A stretch of DNA of 64,000 nucleotides from positions 1-64,000 of the forward strand of contig DATBZA010000147.1 in assembly GCA_036513415.1 (NCBI GenBank). The letters are read 5' to 3'. This document shows positions 15,927-23,798 of the stretch, one piece after another. The stretch's first letter is position 1; each line of letters opens with the position of its first letter. The stretch is from 40CM-4-68-19 sp036513415. Lineage in GTDB: Bacteria > Myxococcota > Myxococcia > Myxococcales > 40CM-4-68-19. The position numbers were made by a program, and so were the translations under genes. The notes beneath the pieces were generated by a model, which searched no databases, was not told the DNA's origin, and saw only the letters and a list, made by a program, of their open reading frames with translations.

Positions 15927-16437
15927 GCCGACCAGGGACCAGCACACGGCGGCCTGTGCTCCGGGCTCCTCATGATCTGTGGCGTTGTGAACTCGTTCCA
16001 GAAATTCCGGAACGAGTTGCCTGCGGCATGCCATCTCCCCGCCCTCATGAACAGCCAATCGCAGCTCGCGTCGGCAGAGCGCTCGGATTCACGACCTGCG
16101 CCGCTTCGTCCAACTCGTTCCCGAAAATGTGCTTCGACGATTCAGCCAGCGCAGCTGCGAGATGATCGCTGTTGACGGCCCTAATGATCGTGTGCCCGGG
16201 AGATGTGACGGATCATCATTTGGGCAGACCTTCCCGCGGGTCCCGGCACGGCAACCGCAAAGCTCCGGGTCTCATTCCGGTCAGGCCGGTCCATTTTGAA
16301 CTCGTTCCGGAAATTTCGGAACGAGTTGCCGCGGGACCACCACAACCGGCGCGCGCCCGGCCCCCACGAACAGCCAAAGACGGCTCGCGGCGGTAGAGCG
16401 CTCGGATTCACGGACTGCGCGAGCCTTCGCAGGCTCA
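15907..16437. repeat. Diverged tandem duplication, about 310-bp units, each with a CTCGTTCCGGAA palindrome
   Basis: Unit 1 starts at 15907 and unit 2 at 16217, both with TTTGGGCAGACC. In each a 29-bp palindrome follows about 80 bases later (15990-16018 and 16299-16327, AACTCGTTCC...GGAACGAGTT), then a shared CGAACAGCCAA-like stretch (near 16048 and 16367), then AGAGCGCTCGGATTCACG (near 16077 and 16396). A decayed palindrome copy, only the left arm intact, lies at 16112-16140. Identity is high in these blocks and low between them, so the structured parts appear selected or recently copied. Confidence 0.7.
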
Positions 16438-16486
16438 GGGGCCATGCTTGAGCGCGAGTCACGCCGGCCGCCGAAGATCGACCGCG
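16421..16486. repeat. Hairpin plus direct repeat of the 15471-15514 segment
   Basis: GAGCCT-TCGC-AGGCTC (16421-16436) is a perfect hairpin, followed at 16438 by GGGGCCATGCTTGAGCGCGA and CGGCCGCCGA, a diverged copy of 15471-15514, which also follows a hairpin (15446-15476). The two copies bracket the whole repeat island, as if it had been inserted into or duplicated around this segment. From 16487 to 16600 I see nothing recognisable. Confidence 0.6.
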
Positions 16487-16600
16487 AGTCAGCCGGGTGC
16501 CCGAATGCAGTGCGGCGGGGTGCGCGCAACTGCGTCGCCGCACCACGTTTGGTCCTCCTGAAATGTAGCTCCTATGGAAGCAAAGCAGGCGCAATGACGG

Positions 16601-16620
16601 GTCAATGAGGGGTCATTGAC
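16601..16620. promoter_or_regulatory. Palindromic operator candidate upstream of the XRE gene
   Basis: GTCAATGA-GGGG-TCATTGAC is a perfect 8+8 palindrome. A third half-site (CAATGAC, 16592-16598) precedes it. It lies about 80 bases upstream of the XRE regulator start at 16697, the position expected for an autoregulatory operator. Binding is inferred only. Confidence 0.4.
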
Positions 16621-16696
16621 GGCTCAACGCGGCCGGTTCCTTGACTGCCTACACGATGCCAAAGCAAGGATGAATCACTGCTCGCGGAGGGGCCGC

Positions 16697-16924
16697 GTGA
16701 ATCGAGTTCAGAAGTTCCGGGAAGCAGCGTTGATGGCGAAGGCGGAGCTGGCTCGCAAGGCCGGCGTCTCCGAGTCGACCGTCGACCGGATCGAGGCCGG
16801 CCACGACTGCCGGATGGAGACCAAGCGCAAGATCCTCATCGCGCTCGGTCTCAGCATCCAGGAGAGCGGAAAACTCTTCCCCCGCCACAACGGCGCGACG
16901 CGGCTGCGCGTGGGGAGACCGTGA
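16697..16924 (+). CDS. Small XRE-family helix-turn-helix regulator
   Basis: A 75-residue protein made almost wholly of an XRE helix-turn-helix: AELARKAGVSESTVDRIEAG (about 16-35) followed by KRKILIALGLS, the helix-4/5 region of Cro/C1-type regulators. GTG start at 16697 is favoured by GGAGGGG a few bases upstream; an earlier in-frame start would add an uncharacteristic Cys/His-rich leader. Single-domain XRE proteins often control their own promoter and one neighbour. It is isolated between the repeat island and pilM, in the same direction as pilM with an 82-base gap, so it might act on the pilM operon; target unknown. Confidence 0.75.
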   Translation: MNRVQKFREAALMAKAELARKAGVSESTVDRIEAGHDCRMETKRKILIALGLSIQESGKLFPRHNGATRLRVGRP

Positions 16925-16936
16925 TGATGGAAGTTT

Positions 16937-16964
16937 TTGGCGACATCTCTTCCGATGCTAGCGT
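16937..16964 (+). promoter_or_regulatory. Candidate sigma-70 promoter of pilMNOPQ
   Basis: TTGGCG (16937-16942) and TAGCGT (16959-16964) with a 16-base spacer, 43 bases upstream of the pilM start. Both boxes are partial consensus matches. Confidence 0.35.
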
Positions 16965-17006
16965 CGACCCAGGGCCGCTGACGTCCAGAGAGGGGGGCTG
17001 ACGGCC

Positions 17007-18077
17007 ATGGCCAAGAGCAAGCTCGCGCTCGGACTCGACATCGGCTCGTCTTCGGTGAAGCTGGTCCAGCTGAAGGAGGCGAAGCGCGGCTACATCCTGG
17101 AGGCGTTCGGGGTCGCCGCGCTGCCGCCCGAGGCCATCGTCGACGGCGCGCTGATGAACTCGACGGCCATTGTCGAGGCCATCCGCGGGCTGGTGTCCCA
17201 GTACAAGCTGAAGAACCGCGAAGCCGCCATCGGGGTCTCCGGACACTCGGTCATCATCAAGAAGATCAGCATGCCGAAGATGACCCAGGAGGAGCTCGAG
17301 GAGAGCATCCAGTGGGAGGCGGAGCAGTACATCCCCTTCGACGTCAAGGACGTGAACATCGACGTGCAGATCCTCACGCCGCCCGACGTGGACACGGGCA
17401 CGGGCCAGATGGACGTGCTCCTGGTGGCGGCGAAGAAGGACATGATCAACGACTACACCTCGGTGGTGTCGGAGGCGGGCCTGACGCCGGTGGTGGTCGA
17501 CGTCGACGCCTTCGCGGTGCAGAACTCGTTCGAGGTCAACTACGAGCTGCCCAAGAACGAGACCATCGTGCTGGTCAACGCCGGCGCGAGCGTCTGCAAC
17601 ATCAACGTGCTGGCGAACGGGCTGACCACCTTCACGCGCGACGTGACGATGGGCGGCAACCAGTTCACCGAAGAGATCCAGAAGCAGCTCAACGTCAGCT
17701 ACGACGAAGCCGAGAAGCTGAAGGTGGGAGGCGACGCCGCCCAGGACTCCGACTCCGTGGTCCCGCAGGAAGTGGAGCGCGTCATCCAGGGCGTGGCCGA
17801 CCAGATGGCCGGCGAGATCCAGCGCTCGCTCGACTTCTACACCGCCACCGCCGCCGACTCGCACATCGCGCGGCTCTACCTCTCCGGCGGCACCGCCAAG
17901 ATCCCCGCGCTCTTCAAGGTGATCGAGCAGCGGGTGGGCGTGCCCGTCGAGATCCTCAACCCCTTCAAGGGCGTGGAGATCGACAACCGCCGCTTCGACC
18001 CCAACACCGTGATGGACGTCGCTCCTTCGGCGGCCGTCGCCATCGGGCTTGCCTTGCGCAAGTCGAACGAGCGGTAG
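17007..18077 (+). CDS. pilM: Type IV pilus inner-membrane platform protein PilM
   Basis: A 356-residue cytoplasmic actin-like (ASKHA fold) protein, standard length for PilM. The N-terminal phosphate-1 motif is LGLDIGSSSVKLVQL (about 8-22). A second nucleotide-binding segment is VLVNAGASVCNINVL (about 189-203), and LYLSGGTAKIPAL (adenosine motif) is near 291-303. PilM binds the short cytoplasmic tail of PilN and links the PilNOP alignment complex to the motor. The ATG follows AGAGGGGGG, about 11 bases upstream. First gene of pilMNOPQ. Confidence 0.97.
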   Translation: MAKSKLALGLDIGSSSVKLVQLKEAKRGYILEAFGVAALPPEAIVDGALMNSTAIVEAIRGLVSQYKLKNREAAIGVSGHSVIIKKISMPKMTQEELEESIQWEAEQYIPFDVKDVNIDVQILTPPDVDTGTGQMDVLLVAAKKDMINDYTSVVSEAGLTPVVVDVDAFAVQNSFEVNYELPKNETIVLVNAGASVCNINVLANGLTTFTRDVTMGGNQFTEEIQKQLNVSYDEAEKLKVGGDAAQDSDSVVPQEVERVIQGVADQMAGEIQRSLDFYTATAADSHIARLYLSGGTAKIPALFKVIEQRVGVPVEILNPFKGVEIDNRRFDPNTVMDVAPSAAVAIGLALRKSNER

Positions 18078-18089
18078 GAGGACGCGCCG

Positions 18090-18626
18090 ATGATCCACAT
18101 CAACCTCCTCCCGGTCCGCGCGGCGAAGAAGCGGGAGTTCGGCCGCCAGCAGCTGGTGCTGTTCGTGCTGCTGCTGGTCCTGGCCGGCATCGGCAACTAC
18201 TTCGTCTACAACCGCTTCGAGTCGGAGCTCCGGTCGCTGGACAAGCAGATCGCCACCACTCGCGCCGAGATCGCGCAGCTGGAGAAGACCATCGGCGAGG
18301 TGAAGTCGATCAAGGACGACAAGAAGGCGCTCGAGGACAAGCTGAAGATCCTCGACACCTTGAAGAAGGGACGCACCGGGCCGGTGAAGGTGCTGGACGA
18401 GCTCGCCAGCGTGGTCCCGCAGAAGGTGTGGATCATCGAGTTCTCCGAGCAGAACGGCGGAGTGTCGATCACCGGCCAGGCGGTCAACTACGAGGACCTC
18501 TCGACGTTCTCCAAGAAGCTGAAGGCGTCGACGCATTTCAGCAACATCACCATCAAGGGCGCACGGCAGCGGGCGGACGGGACCGTGGACTGGGTGATCA
18601 CCTGCACCGCGAACTACTCGGCCTGA
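18090..18626 (+). CDS. pilN: Type IV pilus assembly protein PilN
   Basis: A 178-residue bitopic protein. It begins MIHINLLPVRAAKKREF, the INLLP motif that docks into PilM. One membrane helix (about 21-42), then a periplasmic coiled coil (about 45-95) and a ferredoxin-like domain that pairs with PilO. Length and layout are standard. It follows pilM by 12 bases, with AGGAGG upstream of the ATG. Confidence 0.95.
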   Translation: MIHINLLPVRAAKKREFGRQQLVLFVLLLVLAGIGNYFVYNRFESELRSLDKQIATTRAEIAQLEKTIGEVKSIKDDKKALEDKLKILDTLKKGRTGPVKVLDELASVVPQKVWIIEFSEQNGGVSITGQAVNYEDLSTFSKKLKASTHFSNITIKGARQRADGTVDWVITCTANYSA

Positions 18627-18637
18627 GGCGATAGAGA

Positions 18638-19243
18638 ATGGCTCTCTCCGGACAGGATGTCCTCAACGCGGTCAACAAGATGCCCCTCGGCCACAAGGTC
18701 GGGGTGGTGGCCGGGTTCGTGATCCTTCTCTCCGCCACCAACTGGTACTTCTTCATCGACCCGATGCAGACGCAGATCACGCAGCGGCAGGGCCAGCTGC
18801 GCGCGCTCGAGGACGAGCTGATCCAGAAGCAGTCGATCGCCAACAACCTGGCGCAGTTCAAGCACGAGAAGGAGATCCTGGAGCGGCGCCTGGCCCAGGC
18901 CCTCACCGAGCTGCCCAACGAAGCGAACATCGACGACCTGATCCGCTCGCTCTCCGAGATCGGCACCAAGAGCGGGCTGACCATCAACAGCATCGACCCG
19001 CAGGCGGAGCAGCGGCAGAGCTTCTACGCCGCGATCCCGATCGTGATGTCGGTCACCGGCAACTACCACGAGATCGGCGTCTTCCTCGACGCGCTCTCCA
19101 AGCTCGCCCGCATCGTGAACGTCACCAACATCAAGATGGGACAGCCTCGGGTCACCTCCGAGAAGCTGATCGTGAACGCGACCTACGTCGCCACCACCTT
19201 CCGCTTCCTGCCGGAAACCACCCCGCCGAAGGCCGCGAAATGA
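18638..19243 (+). CDS. pilO: Type IV pilus assembly protein PilO
   Basis: A 201-residue bitopic inner-membrane protein. Short cytoplasmic N-terminus, membrane helix (about 21-42, VGVVAGFVILLSATNWYFFI), coiled coil (about 48-95), then a periplasmic ferredoxin-like fold with the conserved YHEIGVFLDALSKLARIVNV segment. It forms a heterodimer with PilN. The 3' end overlaps pilP by four bases. Confidence 0.95.
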   Translation: MALSGQDVLNAVNKMPLGHKVGVVAGFVILLSATNWYFFIDPMQTQITQRQGQLRALEDELIQKQSIANNLAQFKHEKEILERRLAQALTELPNEANIDDLIRSLSEIGTKSGLTINSIDPQAEQRQSFYAAIPIVMSVTGNYHEIGVFLDALSKLARIVNVTNIKMGQPRVTSEKLIVNATYVATTFRFLPETTPPKAAK

Positions 19244-19818
19244 GCCGCCTCCCCTTCATCGCCGGTTGCGCCGCGTTGCTGGCCGCGGGCTGCGGGAGCC
19301 CGCCGCCGCCGCCGCGGCGCGCCCCGGCGGCGGCTGCAGCAGCGCCCAAGCCGGTCAGCGACGACGAGATCAAGGCGCAGCTACCGGCAAACATCTATGT
19401 GTACTCGCCGATCGGCAAGCGCGACCCGTTCCAGAACCAGTCGGTGACGCAGCAAGGGTTCGGGCGAGCACACTCGAACCCGGGACGGGTCAAGACTCCG
19501 CTGGAGAAGTGGTCGCTGGACCAGCTCAAGCTCTCGCTGACGGTGACCGGAACCGCCACGCCGATGGCGATGGTGGAGGATCCCGATCACCGCGGCTGGC
19601 CCGTCCGCCTGGGCGACTTCATCGGCCAGAACGGCGGCAAGGTCACGGGGATCCACCGCGATGAGATCGTGGTCACCGAGACGATCACGGACCACTCGAC
19701 CGGGCGCGTGTACCCGCAGAACGTCAAGCTGGCGGTTCCCGTCACCCGCGAGGAAGAAAGGGACTTCAAGGCGCTCCAGGAAGGCGAGCGCCTCGGCGTC
19801 GCCAGGGGGGAGCAGTGA
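19240..19818 (+). CDS. pilP: Type IV pilus lipoprotein PilP
   Basis: A 192-residue lipoprotein. Signal peptide with lipobox LAAGC (Cys18), a Pro/Ala-rich linker (19-40), then the PilP beta-sandwich: GKRDPFQNQS (about 61-70), LSLTVTGTATPMAMVEDPDHRGWPV and GDFIGQNGGKVTGI. PilP bridges PilNO to the N0 domain of the PilQ secretin. Overlaps pilO by four bases (ATGA) and the pilQ start by one. Confidence 0.95.
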   Translation: MSRLPFIAGCAALLAAGCGSPPPPPRRAPAAAAAAPKPVSDDEIKAQLPANIYVYSPIGKRDPFQNQSVTQQGFGRAHSNPGRVKTPLEKWSLDQLKLSLTVTGTATPMAMVEDPDHRGWPVRLGDFIGQNGGKVTGIHRDEIVVTETITDHSTGRVYPQNVKLAVPVTREEERDFKALQEGERLGVARGEQ

Positions 19819-22466
19819 TGCGCGGCGCGATTCGGAAGGAGAAATGGATGGCCACCCATGTGTTCCTCACCGCGGTGCTGCTGACGGGCGCTTCTCTAGC
19901 CCGTACGGCTGCCCCGGTGAAGGTGACCTCCGTGGAGGAGAAGGGCGGAAAGCTCTTCATCCATGCCACGGCGAAACCGGAGTTCACCGTCTTCAAGCTG
20001 TCGGGACCGCCCCGCGTGGTCATCGACCTGAACGGGGGTGACGTCACCGCCGCCGCAAAGCCGGTCGAAGTCCACCGGGACGGCATCGCGGGCTGGAGCG
20101 CCGCCCAGTTCGACGAGGGGGACACGCGCGTCGGGCGCATCGTGGTCACGCTCCTTTCGGACCAGAAGTACGACGTCTCGTCGGACGGCACCGACCTGGT
20201 GCTCACGGTGGGCGAGCCGAACGCGGCGCCGGCGGTGGCACCGGCGGCGGACCCCAACCTCGTGCTGTCACGCGAGGACGTGCAGGAGGTGCGGAATCCC
20301 GCGCACAAGCTCGGACAGGTCACGGTGGTGGAGAAGGATGGGAGCGCCCTGGTTCATCTCAAGGCGGATGGGGAGATCGGCTGGATCGGGATCATCGAGC
20401 TGAAGAATCCCGGCCGCCTGGCGCTCGACCTGCACGGCGTCGCGGGAAGGTTCGGCAAGGCGGGGGGCGCGCTGCTGGTCAAGGGCGTGCGCATCGGAAA
20501 GACCGATGACGGAGCCCGCGTCGTCATCGACGCCGGCACCGACGTGTTGCCGAAGTACCGGTTCGAGCGCGCCGCCGACGGCCTCCGCGTCCTGCTAGGG
20601 GAGCCGAAAGCGGTGGCTGTGGGGCCTGCTCCAGCCAGCGCGAAGCCGGAGCGGGAGGGGAAGCGGGAGCCGGAGGCGAAGCCGGCGCAGGCCGACGTGG
20701 CGAAGATCCCGGCGGCGCCAAAGCTCGTTCCCATCCGTGCCGTCGATCTGCGGACCCTGGAGAACCGGACCGAGGTGCTGGTCGCGCTGGACGAAGCAGT
20801 CCGGTTCGAGGTGTCGCGGCCCGACGCAAGCACGTCGGTGCTCACGTTGCACGGCGTGGCGCTGCCCGAGCGGCTCGAGCGCAACCTCGATGCCAGCTCC
20901 CTGGGGGGTCCGGTGACGATGCTCTCGAGCTACCGGGTACCCGGCGGGGTGGACGTGAAGGTCGTCGCCACGGTCGCCAAGGGCACGCTCGACGAGCTGA
21001 CCGCCCAGAAGGGCACGCTGATCTGGAAGTTCGGCGGGCCGAAGGCGGTGGCGCAGGCCACCACGCCGGCTCCCCGGGCCGCGGCCATGGCGTCCGACGC
21101 CCGGGCGGGGACGGGCCAGACCAGCGTGTACGACACCACAAATTACTCGGGACGCAAGGTCGACTTCAACGTCAAGGACATCGACATCAAGAACCTGCTC
21201 GGCGCCATCGCCGAGATCAGCAAGAAGAACATCATCGTCGCCGACGACGTGAAGGGCTCGGTCACCATCAAGCTGCGCAACGTGCCCTGGGACCAGGCGC
21301 TCGACATCGTGCTCAAGTCCAAGGGCCTGGGCCGCGAGGACGTCGGGAACATCATCCGCGTCGCCCCGATCGAGACCCTGCGGGCCGAGCAGAAGGCCGC
21401 CGCGGAGGCGTACAAGAACCGGCAGGCGACGGAGCCGCTCAAGGTCCGCCTGATCCCGGTCAACTACGCCAAGGCCGAATCCCTCATGCCGCAGCTCAAG
21501 GACTCGCTCACCGAGCGCGGCACCGTGTCGGTGGACGCGCGCACCAACACGCTGATCGTCAAGGACGTCCAGGAGGCGCTGCTGCGGGCCGAGGGCATCG
21601 TCCGCAACCTCGACACGCAAACGCCTGAAGTGCTGATCGAGGCCCGCATCGTGGAGGCCGCAACCAGCTTCGCCCGCCAGGCGGGCATCCAGTGGGGCGG
21701 CAACGTCATCATGGCGCCGACGTACGGCAATCCCACCGGGCTGATCTTCCCCAACATCCTCGCGGTGGCCGGCGCCGCCGACGATCCCTCCGCTCCCACC
21801 TCCGGCCTCCAGGGCGTGTCCTCGCCAAACTTCGCCGTCAACATGCCGGCGCCGATCGGCCTCAACAGCGGTGGCGGCCTCGGCTTCGTCTTCGGCAGCG
21901 CGGGGGGCGCCGCCAACCTGAACCTGCGCCTCTCGGCGGCGGAGAACAGCGGCACCATCAAGACCATCAGCTCGCCGCGAGTGGTCACCGTCGACAACGT
22001 GGACGCCAGCATCAGCCAGGGCGTGAGCATCCCGTTCTCGCAGACCAGCGCGGCGGGTGTGACCACCTCGTTCATCGAGGCGCGCCTGGAGCTCCGGGTC
22101 AATCCGCACGTGACCCAGGAGGGCTCCATCCAGATGCGCATCAACGCCACCAACAACCAGCCCAACCCGCAGCTCACCGGGTCCAACGGGCAGCCGTCGA
22201 TCAGCCGGCGCGAGGCGCGCACGGAGGTGCTGGTGCGCGACGGCGAGACCACGGTGATCGGCGGCATCTATACGCGCCGCAACTCGGAGGCCTGGAACGA
22301 GGTTCCGGTCCTCTCGAAGATCCCGGTGCTCGGATGGCTCTTCAAGAAGAAGGCGGTCACCGACGACCGCACCGAGCTGCTCATCTTCATCACCCCGCGC
22401 ATCGTCAACCGCTCGCAGTCCGTCGTCGCAGCCGCGCCGTCCGCGGCCGACGAGGGAAAGCAGTAG
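19818..22466 (+). CDS. pilQ: Type IV pilus secretin PilQ
   Basis: An 882-residue outer-membrane secretin. Signal peptide with a basic n-region and core VFLTAVLLTGASLA, about three AMIN (peptidoglycan-binding) domains (about 35-115, 160-235, 300-395), an N0/STN domain starting NVKDIDIKNLLGAI, an N1 domain (about 510-590) and the secretin core with RTEVLVRDGETTVIGGIY, VPVLSKIPVLGWLFKK and DDRTELLIFITPRIV. I used ATG 19818 (TGATG coupling with pilP, GGGGGGAG upstream); ATG 19848 with AAGGAG is an alternative giving a less basic signal peptide. Three AMIN domains is more than the one or two of most PilQ proteins but usual for myxobacteria. Confidence 0.96.
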   Translation: MRGAIRKEKWMATHVFLTAVLLTGASLARTAAPVKVTSVEEKGGKLFIHATAKPEFTVFKLSGPPRVVIDLNGGDVTAAAKPVEVHRDGIAGWSAAQFDEGDTRVGRIVVTLLSDQKYDVSSDGTDLVLTVGEPNAAPAVAPAADPNLVLSREDVQEVRNPAHKLGQVTVVEKDGSALVHLKADGEIGWIGIIELKNPGRLALDLHGVAGRFGKAGGALLVKGVRIGKTDDGARVVIDAGTDVLPKYRFERAADGLRVLLGEPKAVAVGPAPASAKPEREGKREPEAKPAQADVAKIPAAPKLVPIRAVDLRTLENRTEVLVALDEAVRFEVSRPDASTSVLTLHGVALPERLERNLDASSLGGPVTMLSSYRVPGGVDVKVVATVAKGTLDELTAQKGTLIWKFGGPKAVAQATTPAPRAAAMASDARAGTGQTSVYDTTNYSGRKVDFNVKDIDIKNLLGAIAEISKKNIIVADDVKGSVTIKLRNVPWDQALDIVLKSKGLGREDVGNIIRVAPIETLRAEQKAAAEAYKNRQATEPLKVRLIPVNYAKAESLMPQLKDSLTERGTVSVDARTNTLIVKDVQEALLRAEGIVRNLDTQTPEVLIEARIVEAATSFARQAGIQWGGNVIMAPTYGNPTGLIFPNILAVAGAADDPSAPTSGLQGVSSPNFAVNMPAPIGLNSGGGLGFVFGSAGGAANLNLRLSAAENSGTIKTISSPRVVTVDNVDASISQGVSIPFSQTSAAGVTTSFIEARLELRVNPHVTQEGSIQMRINATNNQPNPQLTGSNGQPSISRREARTEVLVRDGETTVIGGIYTRRNSEAWNEVPVLSKIPVLGWLFKKKAVTDDRTELLIFITPRIVNRSQSVVAAAPSAADEGKQ

Positions 22467-22477
22467 GAGGCACGGAC

Positions 22478-23047
22478 ATGAACACCCGTTGGTTCATCCT
22501 CTTGCCGGCGCTCCTCGGGGTGTCGTGCAGCACGAAAATGAACTCCGCGCTCGTGGTCAGCAAGATGGTGCTGGGGACGCTGACGACGGTGGCGGGGCCG
22601 CCCCCCACCTCGTACTGCACGTACGATCCGAGCGCGGTGGAGTTCGACTTCGCCCAGATCAATCCTACCGCCAACACGGGGGGGACCATGGGCGTGGTCG
22701 TCGAGAACAACCTGACCAATCCCTCCACGAGCAATCCGATCCTCAGGACCAACTCGGCCACCTTCCATCCTCACCAGGCGGTGGCCGACTACCAGGAGAC
22801 GCAGTCGGGCGGGATCACGGTCACCCAGCAGATCATTCCGGTCTCCGGGTCCGTCCCCGCGGGAGGCACTGGCTCGGTGCTGGTCCCGTTCTTTGCACCC
22901 ATCCCCGCGACGTTGCTCACCGGGATCATCCGGGTCAGCTTCCACATCGAAGGCGTGTTGGACGACGGCTCGAACGTGCGCACCAGCGATCGTGAGTACA
23001 TCTTCGTGACCTGCAGCACCTCGGGCTGCAACAGCGCGTGCCTCTAG
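22478..23047 (+). CDS. Putative lipoprotein downstream of pilQ, function unknown
   Basis: A 189-residue exported protein. The signal peptide ends LLGVSC (lipobox, Cys17). The remainder is a single beta-rich domain of about 160 residues that resembles immunoglobulin-like structure in its alternating hydrophobic pattern, with four cysteines (one in the SYCTYD segment and three in TCSTSGCNSACL at the end) that could form disulphides. TAGGAGG precedes the ATG and it lies 11 bases after pilQ, so it is likely part of the pil operon. I do not recognise a family; it might be a pilotin or pilus-associated lipoprotein by position only. Confidence 0.75.
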   Translation: MNTRWFILLPALLGVSCSTKMNSALVVSKMVLGTLTTVAGPPPTSYCTYDPSAVEFDFAQINPTANTGGTMGVVVENNLTNPSTSNPILRTNSATFHPHQAVADYQETQSGGITVTQQIIPVSGSVPAGGTGSVLVPFFAPIPATLLTGIIRVSFHIEGVLDDGSNVRTSDREYIFVTCSTSGCNSACL

Positions 23048-23084
23048 CTTGACGGTGGCGCGGGCCACGTGACAGACCGCTCCG

Positions 23085-23285
23085 GTGACCCTCACGCTCG
23101 CCGAGCTGTACGTGCGGCAGGGACTGATCGGAAAGGCCCGCGAGATCTACCGGCGGCTCGCGGACGCGGGCGACGAGACGGCGCGCCGGCGCTTGTCGGA
23201 GCTGCCGTCGGCTGAAGGGAAGATCGCTGCGCTCCGGGATCTGCTGGCGAGGGTGCAGGAGCGGCGCGGAAGGAGGGGGGCTTAG
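23085..23285 (+). CDS. Mini tetratricopeptide-like protein
   Basis: A 66-residue protein that is essentially one TPR pair: LAELYVRQGLIGKAREIYRRLADAG then a second short helix pair ending ARVQERRGRRGA. GTG start; only one base separates it from the Roadblock gene, which begins right after its stop, so the two proteins are probably co-translated. Single-TPR proteins usually act as small adaptors. Confidence 0.65.
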   Translation: MTLTLAELYVRQGLIGKAREIYRRLADAGDETARRRLSELPSAEGKIAALRDLLARVQERRGRRGA

Positions 23286-23286
23286 G

Positions 23287-23649
23287 ATGGCATTCAAGGA
23301 GGACCTCGAGCAGATCTGCGGGAAGGTGGACGGCTCCTTCGCCGCCAGCGTGATGGGGTTCGACGGGATCCCCATCGAGACGCACGAGGTGCGCCCCCCG
23401 GACGGCGTCGAGCTGCAGAACCTGCTCGTGGAATACTCCGGCATCGTCTCGCAGGTCCGCCAGGCCGCCGAAGCGCTGCAGATGGGGAAGGCGAACGAGG
23501 TCTCGATCCGAACGGAGAAGCTGGTCGCGGTGGCGCGCCCGCTGACGCCCGACTACTTCGTGGTGCTGGCCCTGGCGCCGGAAGGAAACGTCGGCCGCGC
23601 CCGGTACGAGTTGCGTGTGGCCGGGCCCAAGCTCGCCGCGCAGCTGTAG
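23287..23649 (+). CDS. Roadblock/LC7 domain protein
   Basis: A 120-residue single-domain protein of the Roadblock/LC7 (MglB-like) fold: an N-terminal helix, VDGSFAASVMGFDGIPIET, a central helix and SIRTEKLVAVARPLTPDYFVVLAL. In Myxococcus, MglB (same fold) is the GTPase-activating protein for the polarity GTPase MglA that controls T4P reversals. No Ras-like GTPase gene is adjacent here. Its position two genes after pilQ suggests a polarity or regulatory link to pili, which is inference. RBS AGGAGGGGGG precedes the ATG. Confidence 0.82.
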   Translation: MAFKEDLEQICGKVDGSFAASVMGFDGIPIETHEVRPPDGVELQNLLVEYSGIVSQVRQAAEALQMGKANEVSIRTEKLVAVARPLTPDYFVVLALAPEGNVGRARYELRVAGPKLAAQL

Positions 23650-23701
23650 CGCGCGGGGACGACTTGCGCTCGAGCGTAGGCCCTGACCCGCCTGTGGAAA
23701 T

Positions 23702-23726
23702 GGGGACACCATGAAATGGTGTCGCC
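23702..23726. repeat. Small perfect hairpin upstream of efp
   Basis: GACACCAT (23705-23712), loop GAA, ATGGTGTC (23716-23723), with two outer G-C pairs. It lies in the 149-base gap between the Roadblock gene and efp. It has no T-tract; a terminator or an mRNA-end structure are both possible. The motif GGTGTC within an AATGG context also occurs in coding sequence near 2075. Confidence 0.5.
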
Positions 23727-23798
23727 CAAGCTGGACGATTCCCCCTGTTTGCGGTAGACCCGCGCGCCCTCCGATTCGGGGCAGGGGAGACCGCGGCG

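Noticed and set aside
15448..16600. Short open frames inside the repeat island
   Set aside because: They arise from palindromes (NSFRNFRNE reads on both strands) and have no ribosome binding site or family resemblance.
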